Shown: positions 51,671 to 62,712, numbered from the stretch's first letter. The stretch: 64,000 nucleotides of DNA from Streptomyces sp. MUM 178J (GCF_022414575.1 NZ_JADWYQ010000033.1:15232-79231); one strand, 5' to 3'. Numbers and translations: made by a program. The notes: generated from the letters alone by a model not told the origin.

Positions 51671-52810
51671 TCAGGCGAACGGACTGTCGGCGCCGGCCGC
51701 GGCCGGCTTGGGCGTCCGGGCCGGGCAGCAGCCGACCGGACACAGATCGTGGCTGGGGCCCAGGGCCCCCAGGGCGCACCGCTCCGCCGGCACGCCGCGC
51801 TCCGCGGCCGCCCGCTCCAGCAGCAAGTCCCGCACGGCCGCGGCGAACCGCGGATCCGCGCCGACCGTGGCCGAGCGGCGCACCGGCAGCGACAGCTCCG
51901 CTGCCTTGGCCATGGCCTCGGTGTCGAGGTCGTACAGGACCTCCATGTGGTCGGAGACGAACCCGACGGGGACCATGACCACGGCCGGCGCCCCGGCCGT
52001 CCGCCGCTCCTCCAGGTGGTCGCAGATGTCCGGCTCCAGCCACGGGATGTGCGGCGCACCGCTGCGCGACTGGTAGACGAGCTCCCAGGGGTGCTGGACC
52101 CCGGTCTCCTCCCGCACGGCGTCGACGATCAGCCGGGCCACGTCCAGATGCTGGCGGACATAGGCCCCGCCCTCGCCGTGCTCCTCCTCGGGGCCCGAGG
52201 CGTCGGCGGCGGCGGTGGGGATGGAGTGCGTGGTGAAGGCCAGCTGCGCCGAGTCCCGCACCTCGGCGGGCAGGTCCGCGAGTGAGGCCAGGACGCCGTC
52301 GACCATGGGCCGTACGAAGCCGGGGTGGTTGAAGTAGTGCCGCAGCTTGTCCACCCGCGGCAGGTCGAGCCCCTCCGCCTCGAGCGCCGCGAGCGCGTCG
52401 GCGAGATTCTCCCGGTACTGGCGGCAGCCCGAGTAGGAGGCGTACGCGCTGGTGGCGAGGACGGCGATACGGCGGCGGCCGTCGCGCACCATCTCGCGCA
52501 GCACATCCGTCAGATACGGGGCCCAGTTGCGGTTCCCCCAGTAGACGGGGAGATCCAGGCCGTGCTCGGCGAAGTCCTTGCGCAGCGCCTGAAGCAGGGC
52601 GCGGTTCTGGTCGTTGATGGGGCTCACGCCGCCGAAGAGGAAGTAGTGCTGCCCCACCTCCTTCAGGCGCTCCGTGGGGATGCCCCGGCCGCGCGTCACG
52701 TTCTCCAGGAACGGGACGACGTCGTCAGGACCCTCGGGGCCGCCGAAGGACAGCAGCAACAGGGCGTCGTAAGGAGCCGGGTCACGGGCCGGATCGCGCT
52801 GGTCGGACAT
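51671..52810 (-). CDS. hemH: Ferrochelatase (coproporphyrin ferrochelatase, CpfC/HemH)
   Basis: A 379-residue ferrochelatase. It opens [20 protein letters not shown]; the metal-site region has [16 protein letters not shown], and the C-terminal half has [30 protein letters not shown] and [17 protein letters not shown]. Actinobacteria use the coproporphyrin-dependent haem route, so it should insert iron into coproporphyrin III. Several Cys ([20 protein letters not shown]) agree with the [2Fe-2S] cluster of actinobacterial members. ATG 52810 is chosen; an upstream ATG adds 16 residues unlike the family. Confidence 0.93.
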   Translation of the reverse strand: MSDQRDPARDPAPYDALLLLSFGGPEGPDDVVPFLENVTRGRGIPTERLKEVGQHYFLFGGVSPINDQNRALLQALRKDFAEHGLDLPVYWGNRNWAPYLTDVLREMVRDGRRRIAVLATSAYASYSGCRQYRENLADALAALEAEGLDLPRVDKLRHYFNHPGFVRPMVDGVLASLADLPAEVRDSAQLAFTTHSIPTAAADASGPEEEHGEGGAYVRQHLDVARLIVDAVREETGVQHPWELVYQSRSGAPHIPWLEPDICDHLEERRTAGAPAVVMVPVGFVSDHMEVLYDLDTEAMAKAAELSLPVRRSATVGADPRFAAAVRDLLLERAAAERGVPAERCALGALGPSHDLCPVGCCPARTPKPAAAGADSPFA

Positions 52811-52916
52811 GGCTCCGATCCTGCCACCCCGCTCCGACTGCCGGAAAACCCGGTGCATCGGGGCGTATCAGCCGCGTAATCTGTCGCCGCCCTCATCACG
52901 CCTTACGGAGCGCTCC

Positions 52917-54179
52917 TTGCCCAGTCCCTATCGCGCGATCTTCGCCGCACCCGGCAGCAAGGCGTTCTCCGCCGCCGGCTTCCTCGGCCGGATGCCGCTG
53001 TCCATGATGGGCGTGGGCATCGTGGTGATGATCTCCCAGCTCACCGGCCGGTACGGCCTGGCGGGCGCGCTCTCGGCGACGCTCGCGCTGTCGGCCGCGG
53101 CGGTGGGCCCGCAGATCTCCCGGCTCGTCGACCGGCACGGCCAGGGCCGGGTGCTGCGCCCGGCGGCGCTGATCGCCGTCGGCGCCGTCGGGGGGCTGCT
53201 GGTCTGCGCCCAGCAGGGCGCCCCGGACTGGACCCTGTTCGTCTTCGCCGCCGGCGCGGGCTGTGTCCCCAGCGTCGGGGCGATGGTCCGGGCCCGCTGG
53301 GCGGCGCTGTACCGGGGCCGGCCGCGCGAGCTGCACACGGCGTACTCATGGGAGTCCATAGCCGACGAGGTCTGCTTCATCTTCGGTCCGATCATCTCCA
53401 TCGGCCTGTCCACGTCGTGGTTCCCCGAGGCGGGTCCGCTGCTCGCCGCCCTGTTCCTGCTCATGGGCGTCTTCTGGCTGACCGCGCAGCGCGCCACCGA
53501 GCCCGTGCCGCATCCGCGCGAGGAGCACTCGGGCGGCTCGCCGCTGCGCTCCCGGGGACTTCGGGTCCTGGTCGCCGCGTTCGTCGCGACCGGCGCGATC
53601 TTCGGCGGGGTCGACGTGGTGACGGTGGCGTTCGCGGAGGAGCAGGGCAACAAGGCCGCGGCGAGCCTGGTCCTCGCGGTGTACGCGCTGGGCTCCTGCC
53701 TGGCCGGAGCGGTCTTCGGCCTGCTGCACGTCAGGGGCGAGCCGGCCAGGCGGTGGCTGCTGGGCGTCTGTGTGATGGCCGTGAGTATGATCCCCCTCCT
53801 ACTGGCCGGGAACCTGCTCTTTCTGGCCGTGGCGCTCTTTGTCGCGGGCCTGTCCGTGGCGCCCACGATGGTGACCACCATGGCCCTCGTCGAAGCGCAT
53901 GTGCCGCGCACCAAGCTGACCGAGGGAATGACCTGGACCAGTACCGGGCTCGCGGTCGGAGTGGCGCTGGGATCGTCGGCCGCCGGCTGGGCGGTGGACG
54001 CGGCCGGCGCGGGAGCGGGGTACGCGGTGCCCGTCGCGGCGGGAGCGCTCGCGGCCGCGGTGGCGTTCCCGGGGTACCGCCGGCTGGCGAGGCCGGCGCC
54101 GACTCAGGGAGGGCGCGGGGCTGATGAGCGCAGCGACGAGCACGGCATCAAGAGCGCGGACGAAGAGCGCGTGGCGTAA
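52917..54179 (+). CDS. MFS transporter
   Basis: A roughly 420-residue major facilitator protein with twelve predicted membrane segments. Visible signatures are GFLGRMPLSMMGVGIVVMIS (first helix), SRLVDRHGQGRVLRPAALIA (loop 2-3), HTAYSWESIADEVCFIFGPI, and the second half repeat SAAGWAVDAAGAGAGYAVPV. The TTG at 52917 follows GGAG by six bases and opens at the conserved LPSPYRAIFAAPG. Its substrate is unknown. It is divergent from hemH. Its last 56 bases overlap the start of the next gene. Confidence 0.88.
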   Translation: MPSPYRAIFAAPGSKAFSAAGFLGRMPLSMMGVGIVVMISQLTGRYGLAGALSATLALSAAAVGPQISRLVDRHGQGRVLRPAALIAVGAVGGLLVCAQQGAPDWTLFVFAAGAGCVPSVGAMVRARWAALYRGRPRELHTAYSWESIADEVCFIFGPIISIGLSTSWFPEAGPLLAALFLLMGVFWLTAQRATEPVPHPREEHSGGSPLRSRGLRVLVAAFVATGAIFGGVDVVTVAFAEEQGNKAAASLVLAVYALGSCLAGAVFGLLHVRGEPARRWLLGVCVMAVSMIPLLLAGNLLFLAVALFVAGLSVAPTMVTTMALVEAHVPRTKLTEGMTWTSTGLAVGVALGSSAAGWAVDAAGAGAGYAVPVAAGALAAAVAFPGYRRLARPAPTQGGRGADERSDEHGIKSADEERVA

Positions 54180-55458
54180 CTGGGCCGGGAATGTGCGGGC
54201 CCGTCCGGCGCGTGAGGTCTCCCCCGCCTCTCCGGAGGAGCTCGCCGAGGCGGTGCGCAGGGCCGCCGAGGACGGGATGAAGGTCAAGGCGGTCGGCGCC
54301 GGACACTCGTTCACGGCGGCCGCCGCCACCGACGGAGTGCTGATTCGGCCGGAGCTGCTGACCGGCATCCGGCGGATCGACCGCACCGCCATGACGGTGA
54401 CCGTGGCGGCCGGCACACCGCTCAAGAGGCTCAACGCGGCCCTCGCCCGGGAGGGCCTGTCGCTGGCCAACATGGGCGACATCATGGAGCAGACGGTCGC
54501 CGGCGCGACCTCCACCGGCACTCATGGCACCGGCCGCGAGTCGGCCTCCATCTCGGCGCAGATCACGGCGCTGGAGCTGGTCACCGGGGACGGGTCGCCG
54601 CTGCGCTGCTCGGCGGAGGAGCACCCGGACGTCTTCGCGGCGGCGCGGATCGGGCTCGGGGCGCTGGGCGTGCTCAGTACGATCACCTTCGCCGTGGAAC
54701 CGGTGTTTCTGCTGACCGCCCGTGAGGAGCCGATGGGGTTCGACCGGGTGGCGGCGGAGTTCGACGCGCTGTGCGCGGAGAACGAACACTTTGAGTTCTA
54801 CTGGTTCCCGCACACCGGCAACTGCAACACCAAGCGGAACAACCGCAGTGCGGGGCCCGCCGCTCCCCCCGGGCGGATCAGCGGCTGGATCGAGGACGAG
54901 CTGCTGTCCAACGGACTGTTCCAGGTGGTCAATTCCGTCGGCCGGGCGGTGCCCGCGACGATACCGGCGATCGCCAAGCTCTCCAGCCGGGCGCTGTCCG
55001 CCCGTACGTACACCGACATTCCGTACAAGGTCTTCACGTCCCCGCGCCGGGTGCGGTTCGTGGAGATGGAGTACGCGGTGCCCAGGGAGGCGGCGGTCGC
55101 GGCGCTGCGCGAGGTGCGCGCGATGATCGACCGCTCGCCGCTGCGGGTCAGCTTCCCCGTGGAGGTGCGCACCGCGCCGGCCGACGACATCGCCCTGTCC
55201 ACGGCGTCGGGGCGGGAGAGCGCCTATGTCGCCGTGCATATGTACCGGGGCACGCCCTACCGCGCGTACTTCACGGCCGTGGAGCGGATCATGACGGCGC
55301 ACGGCGGGCGGCCGCACTGGGGCAAGGTGCACACGCGCGACGCGGAGTATCTGTCCGAGGTCTATCCGCGGTTCGGCGAGTTCACGGCGGTGCGGGACCG
55401 GCTGGACCCGGACCGGGTGTTCGGCAATGACTATCTGCGGCGGGTGCTCGGCGACTGA
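54124..55458 (+). CDS. D-arabinono-1,4-lactone oxidase family FAD protein
   Basis: A 444-residue vanillyl-alcohol-oxidase-type flavoprotein. The FAD domain has VKAVGAGHSFTAAAATDGVL and the TVAGATSTGTHGTGRES loop, and the C-terminal ALO domain ends HWGKVHTRDAEYLSEVYPRF followed by DPDRVFGNDYLRRVLG. Family members oxidise aldonolactones or sugar alcohols with O2 or another acceptor. The conserved WRNWAGN begins at about residue 17, so an overlap with the MFS gene is unavoidable. The two are probably co-translated. Confidence 0.92.
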   Translation: MSAATSTASRARTKSAWRNWAGNVRARPAREVSPASPEELAEAVRRAAEDGMKVKAVGAGHSFTAAAATDGVLIRPELLTGIRRIDRTAMTVTVAAGTPLKRLNAALAREGLSLANMGDIMEQTVAGATSTGTHGTGRESASISAQITALELVTGDGSPLRCSAEEHPDVFAAARIGLGALGVLSTITFAVEPVFLLTAREEPMGFDRVAAEFDALCAENEHFEFYWFPHTGNCNTKRNNRSAGPAAPPGRISGWIEDELLSNGLFQVVNSVGRAVPATIPAIAKLSSRALSARTYTDIPYKVFTSPRRVRFVEMEYAVPREAAVAALREVRAMIDRSPLRVSFPVEVRTAPADDIALSTASGRESAYVAVHMYRGTPYRAYFTAVERIMTAHGGRPHWGKVHTRDAEYLSEVYPRFGEFTAVRDRLDPDRVFGNDYLRRVLGD

Positions 55459-55481
55459 CGTCAGCCGTCGTCGGCGATGCG

Positions 55482-56351
<870 letters not shown>

Positions 56352-56846
56352 CTCCGCCCCTTCAGACCCTATGATCCCTTCAGTTCCGGCATGCACCAGG
56401 TAGGGACATTTGAGCGAAGGGAATAGTTCCGTATCTGCCGATTCTGTGAAGCAGAACACCTGCCCACCGGCGCTTATGACGCCCTGTTTCACCCCTGGCG
56501 AGAAGTTCGGCGGCGCGGCGGTCCACCCTCATGGCCCGAATGGAGTACTGTGGCGAGCCCTGGGCCCGTCTCACCTTCGGGTGTTCGGACCCCAGGCAGG
56601 GGGCCGAAGGTGGCGCTCAATCCGGCGGCGTCGCTACACCGTACGGGTGCCTGCCGCACAGAGCGACGATCTCCGTCACTCAGAGTGGCAAAAAGGGTAA
56701 CCGTGCCATAACGGCGATCCAGGGCGTGCGCCCGACACGCCGGGCAACTCGGCAAGGTTGTGGCAGGCTGCACCCGGGCAGGCCACACTCGACTAGCGGA
56801 AGCAGCGACGCAGGTGACGTCGGCAGGCACCACCCGGGAGGTCCCC
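56352..56846. promoter_or_regulatory. Divergent region upstream of sepH
   Basis: About 495 bases between the membrane-protein gene and sepH. It must hold both promoters and probably a long sepH leader. The open stretches inside it have no ribosome site or family similarity. I see no tRNA, riboswitch or strong hairpin. Confidence 0.5.
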
Positions 56847-57926
56847 ATGCCCGAACTGCGTGTCGTGGCCGTCTCCAACGACGGCACACGGCTGGTGCTG
56901 AAGGCTGCGGACAGTACGGAATTCACGCTTCCGATTGATGAGCGGCTGCGCGCCGCCGTACGCAACGACCGCGCCCGTCTCGGCCAGATCGAGATCGAGG
57001 TGGAGAGCCATCTCAGGCCGCGTGACATCCAGGCTCGGATACGCGCGGGCGCTTCGGCGGAGGAAGTCGCACAGCTCGCCGGGATTCCGGTGGAGCGGGT
57101 GCGGCGTTTCGAGGGGCCGGTGCTCGCGGAGCGCGCCTTCATGGCGGAGCGGGCCCGCAAGACCCCGGTGCGCCGGCCAGGCGAGAACACCGGGCCGCAG
57201 CTCGGCGAGGCCGTGCAGGAGCGGCTGATGCTGCGCGGCGCCGAGAAGGACACGGTGCAGTGGGACTCCTGGCGTCGGGACGACGGCACCTGGGAAGTGC
57301 TGCTCGTCTACCGGGTGGCGGGTGAGCCGCACTCCGCGAGCTGGACGTACGATCCGCCGCGGCGGCTGGTGCAGGCCGTCGACGACGAGGCCCGCGCTCT
57401 GATCGGCGAGACAGACGACACGATCACGACGGCGCAGGAGCCGAGCTTTCCGTTCGTGCCCCGGATCGCGCGGCTGCCGAGGGAGCGGACGGACCGTCAC
57501 CAGGACCGGAGTGACCTGGATGCGGACCGGGCGTCGGACCGGCAGCCCGAACGCTCCGAGAAGCCGGAGGACGACGGCGAGGGCGAGCGGGATTCGCTGA
57601 CGAGCCTGCTGGAGGCGGTGCCGAGCTTCCGGGGCGACATGGTGGTGCCCGAGCGGGCGGTGACCGCGGAGCCCTCCCCCCAGACGGCTCAGTCCCCGGC
57701 GGAGGACTCCGAGTCGGAGGAGTCGGTTGCTCCCGCGGCGTCCGCGGGTGCGGGATCCGCGTACGCGGACGTGCTGATGCCCCGGTCGGTCTCGGGTCAC
57801 CGGGATCGGCTCACCGGCACGACCGACCGCCAGGCCGAGGCGGACGGCGTCCGCCCGGGGCGCCGGGCGGCGGTCCCCAGCTGGGACGAGATCGTCTTCG
57901 GCACGCGCCGCAAGAAGCAGGAGTAG
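56847..57926 (+). CDS. sepH: SepH cell-division protein (DUF3071)
   Basis: A 359-residue actinobacterial division protein that binds FtsZ and promotes its assembly. The conserved N-terminal DUF3071 part opens MPELRVVAVSNDGTRLVLKA and carries the helix-turn-helix-like segment IQARIRAGASAEEVAQLAGI followed by PVERVRRFEGPV, the FtsZ-interacting region. The middle (about 205-330) is acidic and disordered. The end, WDEIVFGTRRKKQE, is a conserved basic C terminus. ATG 56847 lies after GGGAGG. It is divergent from the membrane-protein gene. Confidence 0.95.
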   Translation: MPELRVVAVSNDGTRLVLKAADSTEFTLPIDERLRAAVRNDRARLGQIEIEVESHLRPRDIQARIRAGASAEEVAQLAGIPVERVRRFEGPVLAERAFMAERARKTPVRRPGENTGPQLGEAVQERLMLRGAEKDTVQWDSWRRDDGTWEVLLVYRVAGEPHSASWTYDPPRRLVQAVDDEARALIGETDDTITTAQEPSFPFVPRIARLPRERTDRHQDRSDLDADRASDRQPERSEKPEDDGEGERDSLTSLLEAVPSFRGDMVVPERAVTAEPSPQTAQSPAEDSESEESVAPAASAGAGSAYADVLMPRSVSGHRDRLTGTTDRQAEADGVRPGRRAAVPSWDEIVFGTRRKKQE

Positions 57927-58059
57927 CGGGCGGCAGCCCGCCCTCGCAGGTTCGGGGCCCGGCCCCCACACCCCTGTGCGGCGCTGCACGCCGTGAGGAT
58001 CACCCATTGCACGGCCCTCCGCTCCAGACGGGTTCCGGCCACCCGCAGTCGGCCCCTCC

Positions 58060-58088
58060 GCGCCCTGTCAGGGCCCCTGACAGGGCGC
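58060..58088. terminator. Terminator between sepH and the sulfurtransferase gene
   Basis: GCGCCCTGTCAGGG (58060-58073) pairs with CCCTGACAGGGCGC (58075-58088), a 14-base perfect stem with one unpaired C. It is in the 280-base gap between two converging genes. Confidence 0.8.
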
Positions 58089-58207
58089 GGCTTCCGTCTC
58101 ACCCGCGCCCGACAGGGCGCCGGGACGGGCGGTTGGGGGGAGAGGCGCCCACCCGGACCCGGGGGGCGTGCGGGCGCCCGTTGCCCGCGTACGAGGGTGA
58201 CGGAACG

Positions 58208-59041
58208 TCAGGCAGAGGGCTCCGGCCCCGTCGCGACCTCCCGGGAAGGGTCCTGGCACCACTCGGACCAGGACCCTGCGTACAACGCTCCCCGGAACCC
58301 CGCGATCTCCAGCGCCAGCACCTCGTGCGCCGCCGAGACCCCGGACCCGCAGTACACCCCGATCTCCTTCGCGTCCTCGGACGCGCCCAGCGCCCGGAAG
58401 CGCTCCGCCAGCGCGCCGGCGCTCAGGAAGCGGCCGTCGGGCCCCGTGTTCTCCGCGGTGGGCGCGGAGAGCGCACCCGGGATATGGCCGGCGACCGGGT
58501 CGACCGGCTCCACCTCCCCCCGGTACCGCTCCCCCGCGCGCGCGTCCAGCAGCAGCCCGCTGCGCGCCTGCTCCGCCGCCCCGTCCGCGTCCAGCAGCGG
58601 CATCGCGCCCGGGATCGGCGTGAAGTCGCCGGGCCGAGGCGACGGCTCCTCGGCCGTCAGGGGCCCCCGCCAGGCGGCGAGGCCGCCGTCGAGGACCCTC
58701 ACCTCCTCGTGCCCGGTCCACCGCAGCAGCCACCACGCACGCGCCGCGGCCCACCCGATCCCTCCGTCGTACACGACGACCGGCTTCCCGGCCGACAGCC
58801 CGGCCCGGCGCATCGCCGCGCCGAACGCCTCCACGTCCGGCAGCGGATGCCGGCCGCCCGCGCCGGGCGGCGACGCCAGCTCCGCGTCGAGGTCGACGAA
58901 GACCGCCCCGGGCAGATGTCCTCGCTCATACGCGGCGCGCCCGTGCGGCCCGCCCAGCTCCCAGCGGATGTCCAGCAGCAGCAGCGGTCGCGCCCCGGCC
59001 AGCTCGGCGGTCAGTTCTGCAGCGGAGATGATGGGGTTCAT
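58208..59041 (-). CDS. sseA: Rhodanese-type sulfurtransferase (thiosulfate/3-mercaptopyruvate)
   Basis: A 277-residue tandem rhodanese. The inactive N-terminal domain has RPLLLLDIRWELGG and VVVYDGGIGWAAARAWWLLR. The active C-terminal domain has LLLDARAGERYRGE and the catalytic Cys in IGVYCGSGVSAAHEVLAL. The CGSGV loop suggests mercaptopyruvate or thiosulfate as donor. ATG 59041 has GAGG nine bases upstream; an ATG three codons earlier is poorer. Confidence 0.92.
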   Translation of the reverse strand: MNPIISAAELTAELAGARPLLLLDIRWELGGPHGRAAYERGHLPGAVFVDLDAELASPPGAGGRHPLPDVEAFGAAMRRAGLSAGKPVVVYDGGIGWAAARAWWLLRWTGHEEVRVLDGGLAAWRGPLTAEEPSPRPGDFTPIPGAMPLLDADGAAEQARSGLLLDARAGERYRGEVEPVDPVAGHIPGALSAPTAENTGPDGRFLSAGALAERFRALGASEDAKEIGVYCGSGVSAAHEVLALEIAGFRGALYAGSWSEWCQDPSREVATGPEPSA

Positions 59042-59284
59042 ACGGGCCATCCTCGCGCACGGGCCCCGTGATCCGTAACGCCGCCGAAACCGCAAGCTGC
59101 GATCCTCGAACCGGAAAGTGCAGGACAAAACCGTCATCCGCGAGCGGGAACACGCCAAATCCGGCGCGGTCAGGACCCATCCGCCGTCGGGTGGTGCCAC
59201 CATCTGCACGGGGCGTGACAGCCGGATCACCTGCGGCGAGCGCCCGGTCCCCCCGCACGGCCACCACGATGGTCCGAGGAGAGA

Positions 59285-60070
59285 GTGACGACGATGACCG
59301 AGGCGGCGACTCGGCACAAGCCCGGCGCACCCTGCTGGGTGAGCCTGATGGTGCACGGCCTTGATGCTACGCAGGAGTTCTACGGGGAGTTGTTCGGCTG
59401 GGAGTTCTCCCCCGGCCCCGGTCAGCTGGGCCCGTATGTCCGCGCCATGCTCGACGGCAAGGAGGTCGCCGGGATCGGGCGGCTCCCCGTCGACCGCCAT
59501 CTGCCGATCGCCTGGACCCCGTATCTGGCGACGGACGACGCGGACGCCACCGCGGAGACGATCCGCAGCTGCGGCGGCACGGTCGGGGTCGGTCCGCTGG
59601 ACGCCGCCGACGCCGGACGCATGGCCATCGCCTGCGACCCTTCAGGCGCGGTCTTCGGCATCTGGCAGGCGGCCGCGCACCGGGGCATCGCGCTGCGCGG
59701 CACGCACGGCACGCCTGTCTGGAACGAGCTGTTCACCCAGGAGACCTCGTCGGCGGCCAAGTTCTACCAGGCGCTGTTCGGCTATGACGTGGAGCGGTCC
59801 GCGTCGGTGGACGCCGACTGTGTGACCCTGCACCTCGACGGCCGTCCCGTGGCCGCGCTGCACGGTCTGGGCGGCGCGCTGCCGCGCGACTGCGGGCCGC
59901 ACTGGATGACGTACTTCGAGGTGGCGGACGCCGACGAGGCGGTCCGGCGCGTCGCGGAGCTCGGCGGGCGGGTGCTGCAACCGCCCCGCGAGGGCGCCGC
60001 GGGACGGTTGGCGACGGTGGCGGATCCGGAGGGCGCGGTGTTCACGCTCGTATGCTCCGCGGGCCGTTGA
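59285..60070 (+). CDS. VOC-family protein (two tandem glyoxalase-like domains)
   Basis: A 261-residue protein with two vicinal-oxygen-chelate halves: CWVSLMVHGLDATQEFYGEL to about 125, and PVWNELFTQETSSAAKFYQA to the end (VADPEGAVFTLV). Such Streptomyces proteins are often called hydroxylase or bleomycin-resistance-like, but have no proven reaction. The start may be GTG 59285 (AGGAG three bases upstream) or ATG 59294. It is divergent from the sulfurtransferase gene. Confidence 0.87.
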   Translation: MTTMTEAATRHKPGAPCWVSLMVHGLDATQEFYGELFGWEFSPGPGQLGPYVRAMLDGKEVAGIGRLPVDRHLPIAWTPYLATDDADATAETIRSCGGTVGVGPLDAADAGRMAIACDPSGAVFGIWQAAAHRGIALRGTHGTPVWNELFTQETSSAAKFYQALFGYDVERSASVDADCVTLHLDGRPVAALHGLGGALPRDCGPHWMTYFEVADADEAVRRVAELGGRVLQPPREGAAGRLATVADPEGAVFTLVCSAGR

Positions 60071-60158
60071 GCGCACATACCGCAGACCGCCGGGGCGGGC
60101 GGGCATGCGGGGGCGGATGCGCAACGTCGCCCGGCCGGGGGGCCGGACGCCGCCCGTC

Positions 60159-60809
60159 TCAGCCGGAGGTGATGGGAAGGACGTCCGGTGAGAGCGCGGC
60201 AGCGCGGGCGCCGGCGGCCGTCATCCGGCGGCGGTGGTGACGGCGGCAGAGGACTTCGTAACCGATCTCGTCCGGCGACTGGTTGACGTCGCCGACGACC
60301 ACCTGCGCGCCTTCGACGACCATCCGGCCGCCGATGGTGCGCGCGTTGTGCGTGGCGCGCGCGCCGCACCAGCAGAGCGCCTCGACCTGGAGGACCTCCA
60401 CCCGGTCGGCCAGTTCCACGAGCCGCTGCGAACCGGGGAAGAGCTTGGAGCGGAAGTCGGTGGTGATGCCAAACGCGAAGACGTCGAGTCCCAGATCGTC
60501 GACGACGCGCGCAAGCTGGTCGATCTGGTCCGGGGCGAGGAACTGCGCCTCGTCTGCGATGACGTAGTCGCAACGCCCGCCCTTGGAGAGCGTGTCGACG
60601 ACGTACGCGTAGAAGTCGAAGCCGTCCGCGGCCTCGACGGCGTCGGTGACCAGACCGAGCCGGGAGGAGAGCTTTCCCTCACCCGCCCGGTCGTCCCGGG
60701 TGAAGATCATGCCCTGGAGTCCTCGGGCGGATCTGTTGTGCTCGATCTGCAGAGCGAGGGTGCTCTTTCCGCAGTCCATCGTTCCGGAGAAGAACACCAG
60801 CTCGGGCAT
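60159..60809 (-). CDS. tdk: Thymidine kinase (type II)
   Basis: A 216-residue type II thymidine kinase, phosphorylating thymidine with ATP. The P-loop is FFSGTMDCGKSTLALQIEHN (about 6-25), the catalytic DE region VIADEAQFLAPDQID, the lasso TTDFRSKLFPGSQRL, and zinc ligands ALCWCGARATHNAR with the second pair placed near LCRRHH. It is the salvage counterpart of dut in the same region. Confidence 0.93.
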   Translation of the reverse strand: MPELVFFSGTMDCGKSTLALQIEHNRSARGLQGMIFTRDDRAGEGKLSSRLGLVTDAVEAADGFDFYAYVVDTLSKGGRCDYVIADEAQFLAPDQIDQLARVVDDLGLDVFAFGITTDFRSKLFPGSQRLVELADRVEVLQVEALCWCGARATHNARTIGGRMVVEGAQVVVGDVNQSPDEIGYEVLCRRHHRRRMTAAGARAAALSPDVLPITSG

Positions 60810-60870
60810 GAGGAGGCGACGGCCTTTCAGGTCGGGCGAGGGGGCTCGGTGATGCAGGGGCGTGACGGGC

Positions 60871-62079
60871 CTATGAGCGTACTTCGAGGAGGGGGACGAA
60901 CTGCTCGACGGGGGTCATGGAGCCGTGCATGCCGACCATCGCGGACTCGTTGGGCTCCTGGACGGAGGCGGTGATCGCCACATCGTCGCAGGCCGCGGCG
61001 ACGACATCCCCGATGCGCCGGTAGACGCGTTCGTCGATGCGCGGGCCGAACCAGCCCGCCTCGATCGCCTCGTCCCGGCTCGCCACCCAGAAGCGGTCAC
61101 CGAGCACCTCGCGCCAGACCGCCAGCACGTCCGCCCGGGCGCCGGGGACGGCGTAGACATGGCGGGCGCGGCCCTCGCCGCCCAGCAGGGCGACCCCGGC
61201 GCTCAGTTCCCAGTCCTCGTCGACGTCGATGCGCGACTCCTCGTCGAAGGGGATGTCGATCATGCCGTGGTCGGCGGTGACATAGAGCGCGGCACGGGGC
61301 GGAAGCTGTTCGGCGAGCCGCTGGACCAGCCGGTCGACGTTCATCACCTGGCCGCGCCAGGCGTCGGAGTCCACGCCGAAGCGATGCCCTTTGCCATCGA
61401 CCTCGCTGTAGTACGTGTAGATCAACGAGCGGTCGCCGGCGGCCAGTTGCGCCGCGGCCAGGTCCACCCGCTCCTCGCCGGTCAAACGGCCGTGGAAGGT
61501 GCCGCCACTGAGCGCGATCTTCGTCAGCGGCGTCTGCGCGAAGTCGGGGGACGACACCTGGGCGGTGTGCACGCCCGCCGCGTCGGCGAGCTGGAAGACG
61601 GTCGGGTACGGCTGCCAGGCCGCCGGGTCCGTGTACGGCCGCCAGCGCAACTGGTTCATCAGCTCACCGGTGGCCGGGTTGCGGGCGGTGTAGCCGGGCA
61701 GTCCGTGCGCGCCGGGCGGCAGGCCGGTGCCGACGGAGGCCAGCGAGGTCGCGGTGGTGGCGGGGAAGCCGGCCGTGATGGGCCGTCCTGTGCCGCCGCG
61801 GGAGGTGGCCAGGAGGGAGGTGAGGTACGGGGCCTCGTCCGGGTGGTCCTTGATCTGCTGCCAGCCCAGGCCGTCGATCAGGAAGACGCAGTTCCGGTCG
61901 GCGGGGGCGAGCTCGGGGATCGCCGGGGTGAACCCCGGCACACCCTGCCCCGCGGCGAGCGTCGGCAGCAGATCGGCGAGCGAGCCGACGCCGTACTCGG
62001 GCACGGGCGCAGCGCCGGGGGCGAGTGCGGCGGGTTCGTCGTCCGGCCAGGGGGCCGTGGGGGACTGCGGCTGGGCCAT
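60871..62079 (-). CDS. Alkaline phosphatase / nucleotide pyrophosphatase family protein
   Basis: A 402-residue metallophosphatase-fold protein. Metal and nucleophile segments are NCVFLIDGLGWQ, ITAGFPATTATSLASVGTGL (nucleophile Thr), YTYYSEVDGKGHRFGVDSDA and LYVTADHGMIDIPF. It opens with a Pro-rich leader but no signal peptide, so it is probably cytoplasmic. The substrate is unknown (nucleotide or phosphodiester). The ATG overlaps the DUF5998 stop (TGATG). Confidence 0.88.
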   Translation of the reverse strand: MAQPQSPTAPWPDDEPAALAPGAAPVPEYGVGSLADLLPTLAAGQGVPGFTPAIPELAPADRNCVFLIDGLGWQQIKDHPDEAPYLTSLLATSRGGTGRPITAGFPATTATSLASVGTGLPPGAHGLPGYTARNPATGELMNQLRWRPYTDPAAWQPYPTVFQLADAAGVHTAQVSSPDFAQTPLTKIALSGGTFHGRLTGEERVDLAAAQLAAGDRSLIYTYYSEVDGKGHRFGVDSDAWRGQVMNVDRLVQRLAEQLPPRAALYVTADHGMIDIPFDEESRIDVDEDWELSAGVALLGGEGRARHVYAVPGARADVLAVWREVLGDRFWVASRDEAIEAGWFGPRIDERVYRRIGDVVAAACDDVAITASVQEPNESAMVGMHGSMTPVEQFVPLLEVRS

Positions 62080-62675
62080 CAGCGCGCGGCGGCGGCCGTG
62101 GCCGCGGTGGCTTCGGAGATCGCCTGGGCGAAGGCGAGGGTCTGCCGGACGGCGTCCGGACCGTCGCCCGCCTCGCTGACGCGCAGGCTCAGATCGTCGG
62201 CGGTGGCGTTGCCGGTGTAGCCGTGGTCGGCTTCGCAGTTCGGGTCGCCGCAGGCGGCGGGCTCCAGGTCGAGGCGGGAGACCGCGCCCCAGCCGATGGT
62301 CAGCACGACCTCGCGGGGCGGGGTGCCCGGGGTGTACGACTCGGGGTTGGAGACGACACGGCTGACCACGACCGACGAGATGCGGTCGAGCTTGACCGAC
62401 TCGGTGGACGTGGTGGCGTACGGCGTCGGGGAGCTGGAGTCGGCGGCCTGCTCGTCGGTGTGGCTGACGATGAAGCGGGCGGGCGTCAGGACGAGGACGG
62501 TGACATGGCGGCGGACCTCGTTGGCGTCAAAGGTGGTCTCCTGGTGCACCAGGTACGAAGCGATCTGTTCGTTGCCGACGGCGGCCTCCACCGCCTCGGC
62601 CACGAGAGCGGGGTAGTAGCCGCTGCGCTCGATCGCCGTGCGCAGCCCCTGGGTCGTCGTACCGGTCTTCGCCAT
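62079..62675 (-). CDS. DUF5998 family protein
   Basis: A 198-residue actinobacterial protein. It opens MAKTGTTTQGLRTAIERSGY; further conserved parts are VAEAVEAAVGNEQIASYLVH, HVTVLVLTPARFIVSHTDE, VKLDRISSVVVSRVVSNPE and the Cys pair in AACGDPNCEADHGYTGNA. The function is unknown. ATG 62675 has AGGA eight bases upstream. It is co-translated with the phosphatase gene. Confidence 0.88.
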   Translation of the reverse strand: MAKTGTTTQGLRTAIERSGYYPALVAEAVEAAVGNEQIASYLVHQETTFDANEVRRHVTVLVLTPARFIVSHTDEQAADSSSPTPYATTSTESVKLDRISSVVVSRVVSNPESYTPGTPPREVVLTIGWGAVSRLDLEPAACGDPNCEADHGYTGNATADDLSLRVSEAGDGPDAVRQTLAFAQAISEATAATAAAAR

Positions 62676-62712
62676 GCGGTCCATCCTACGGGGCTGCGGG
62701 GAGGGCGAGCGC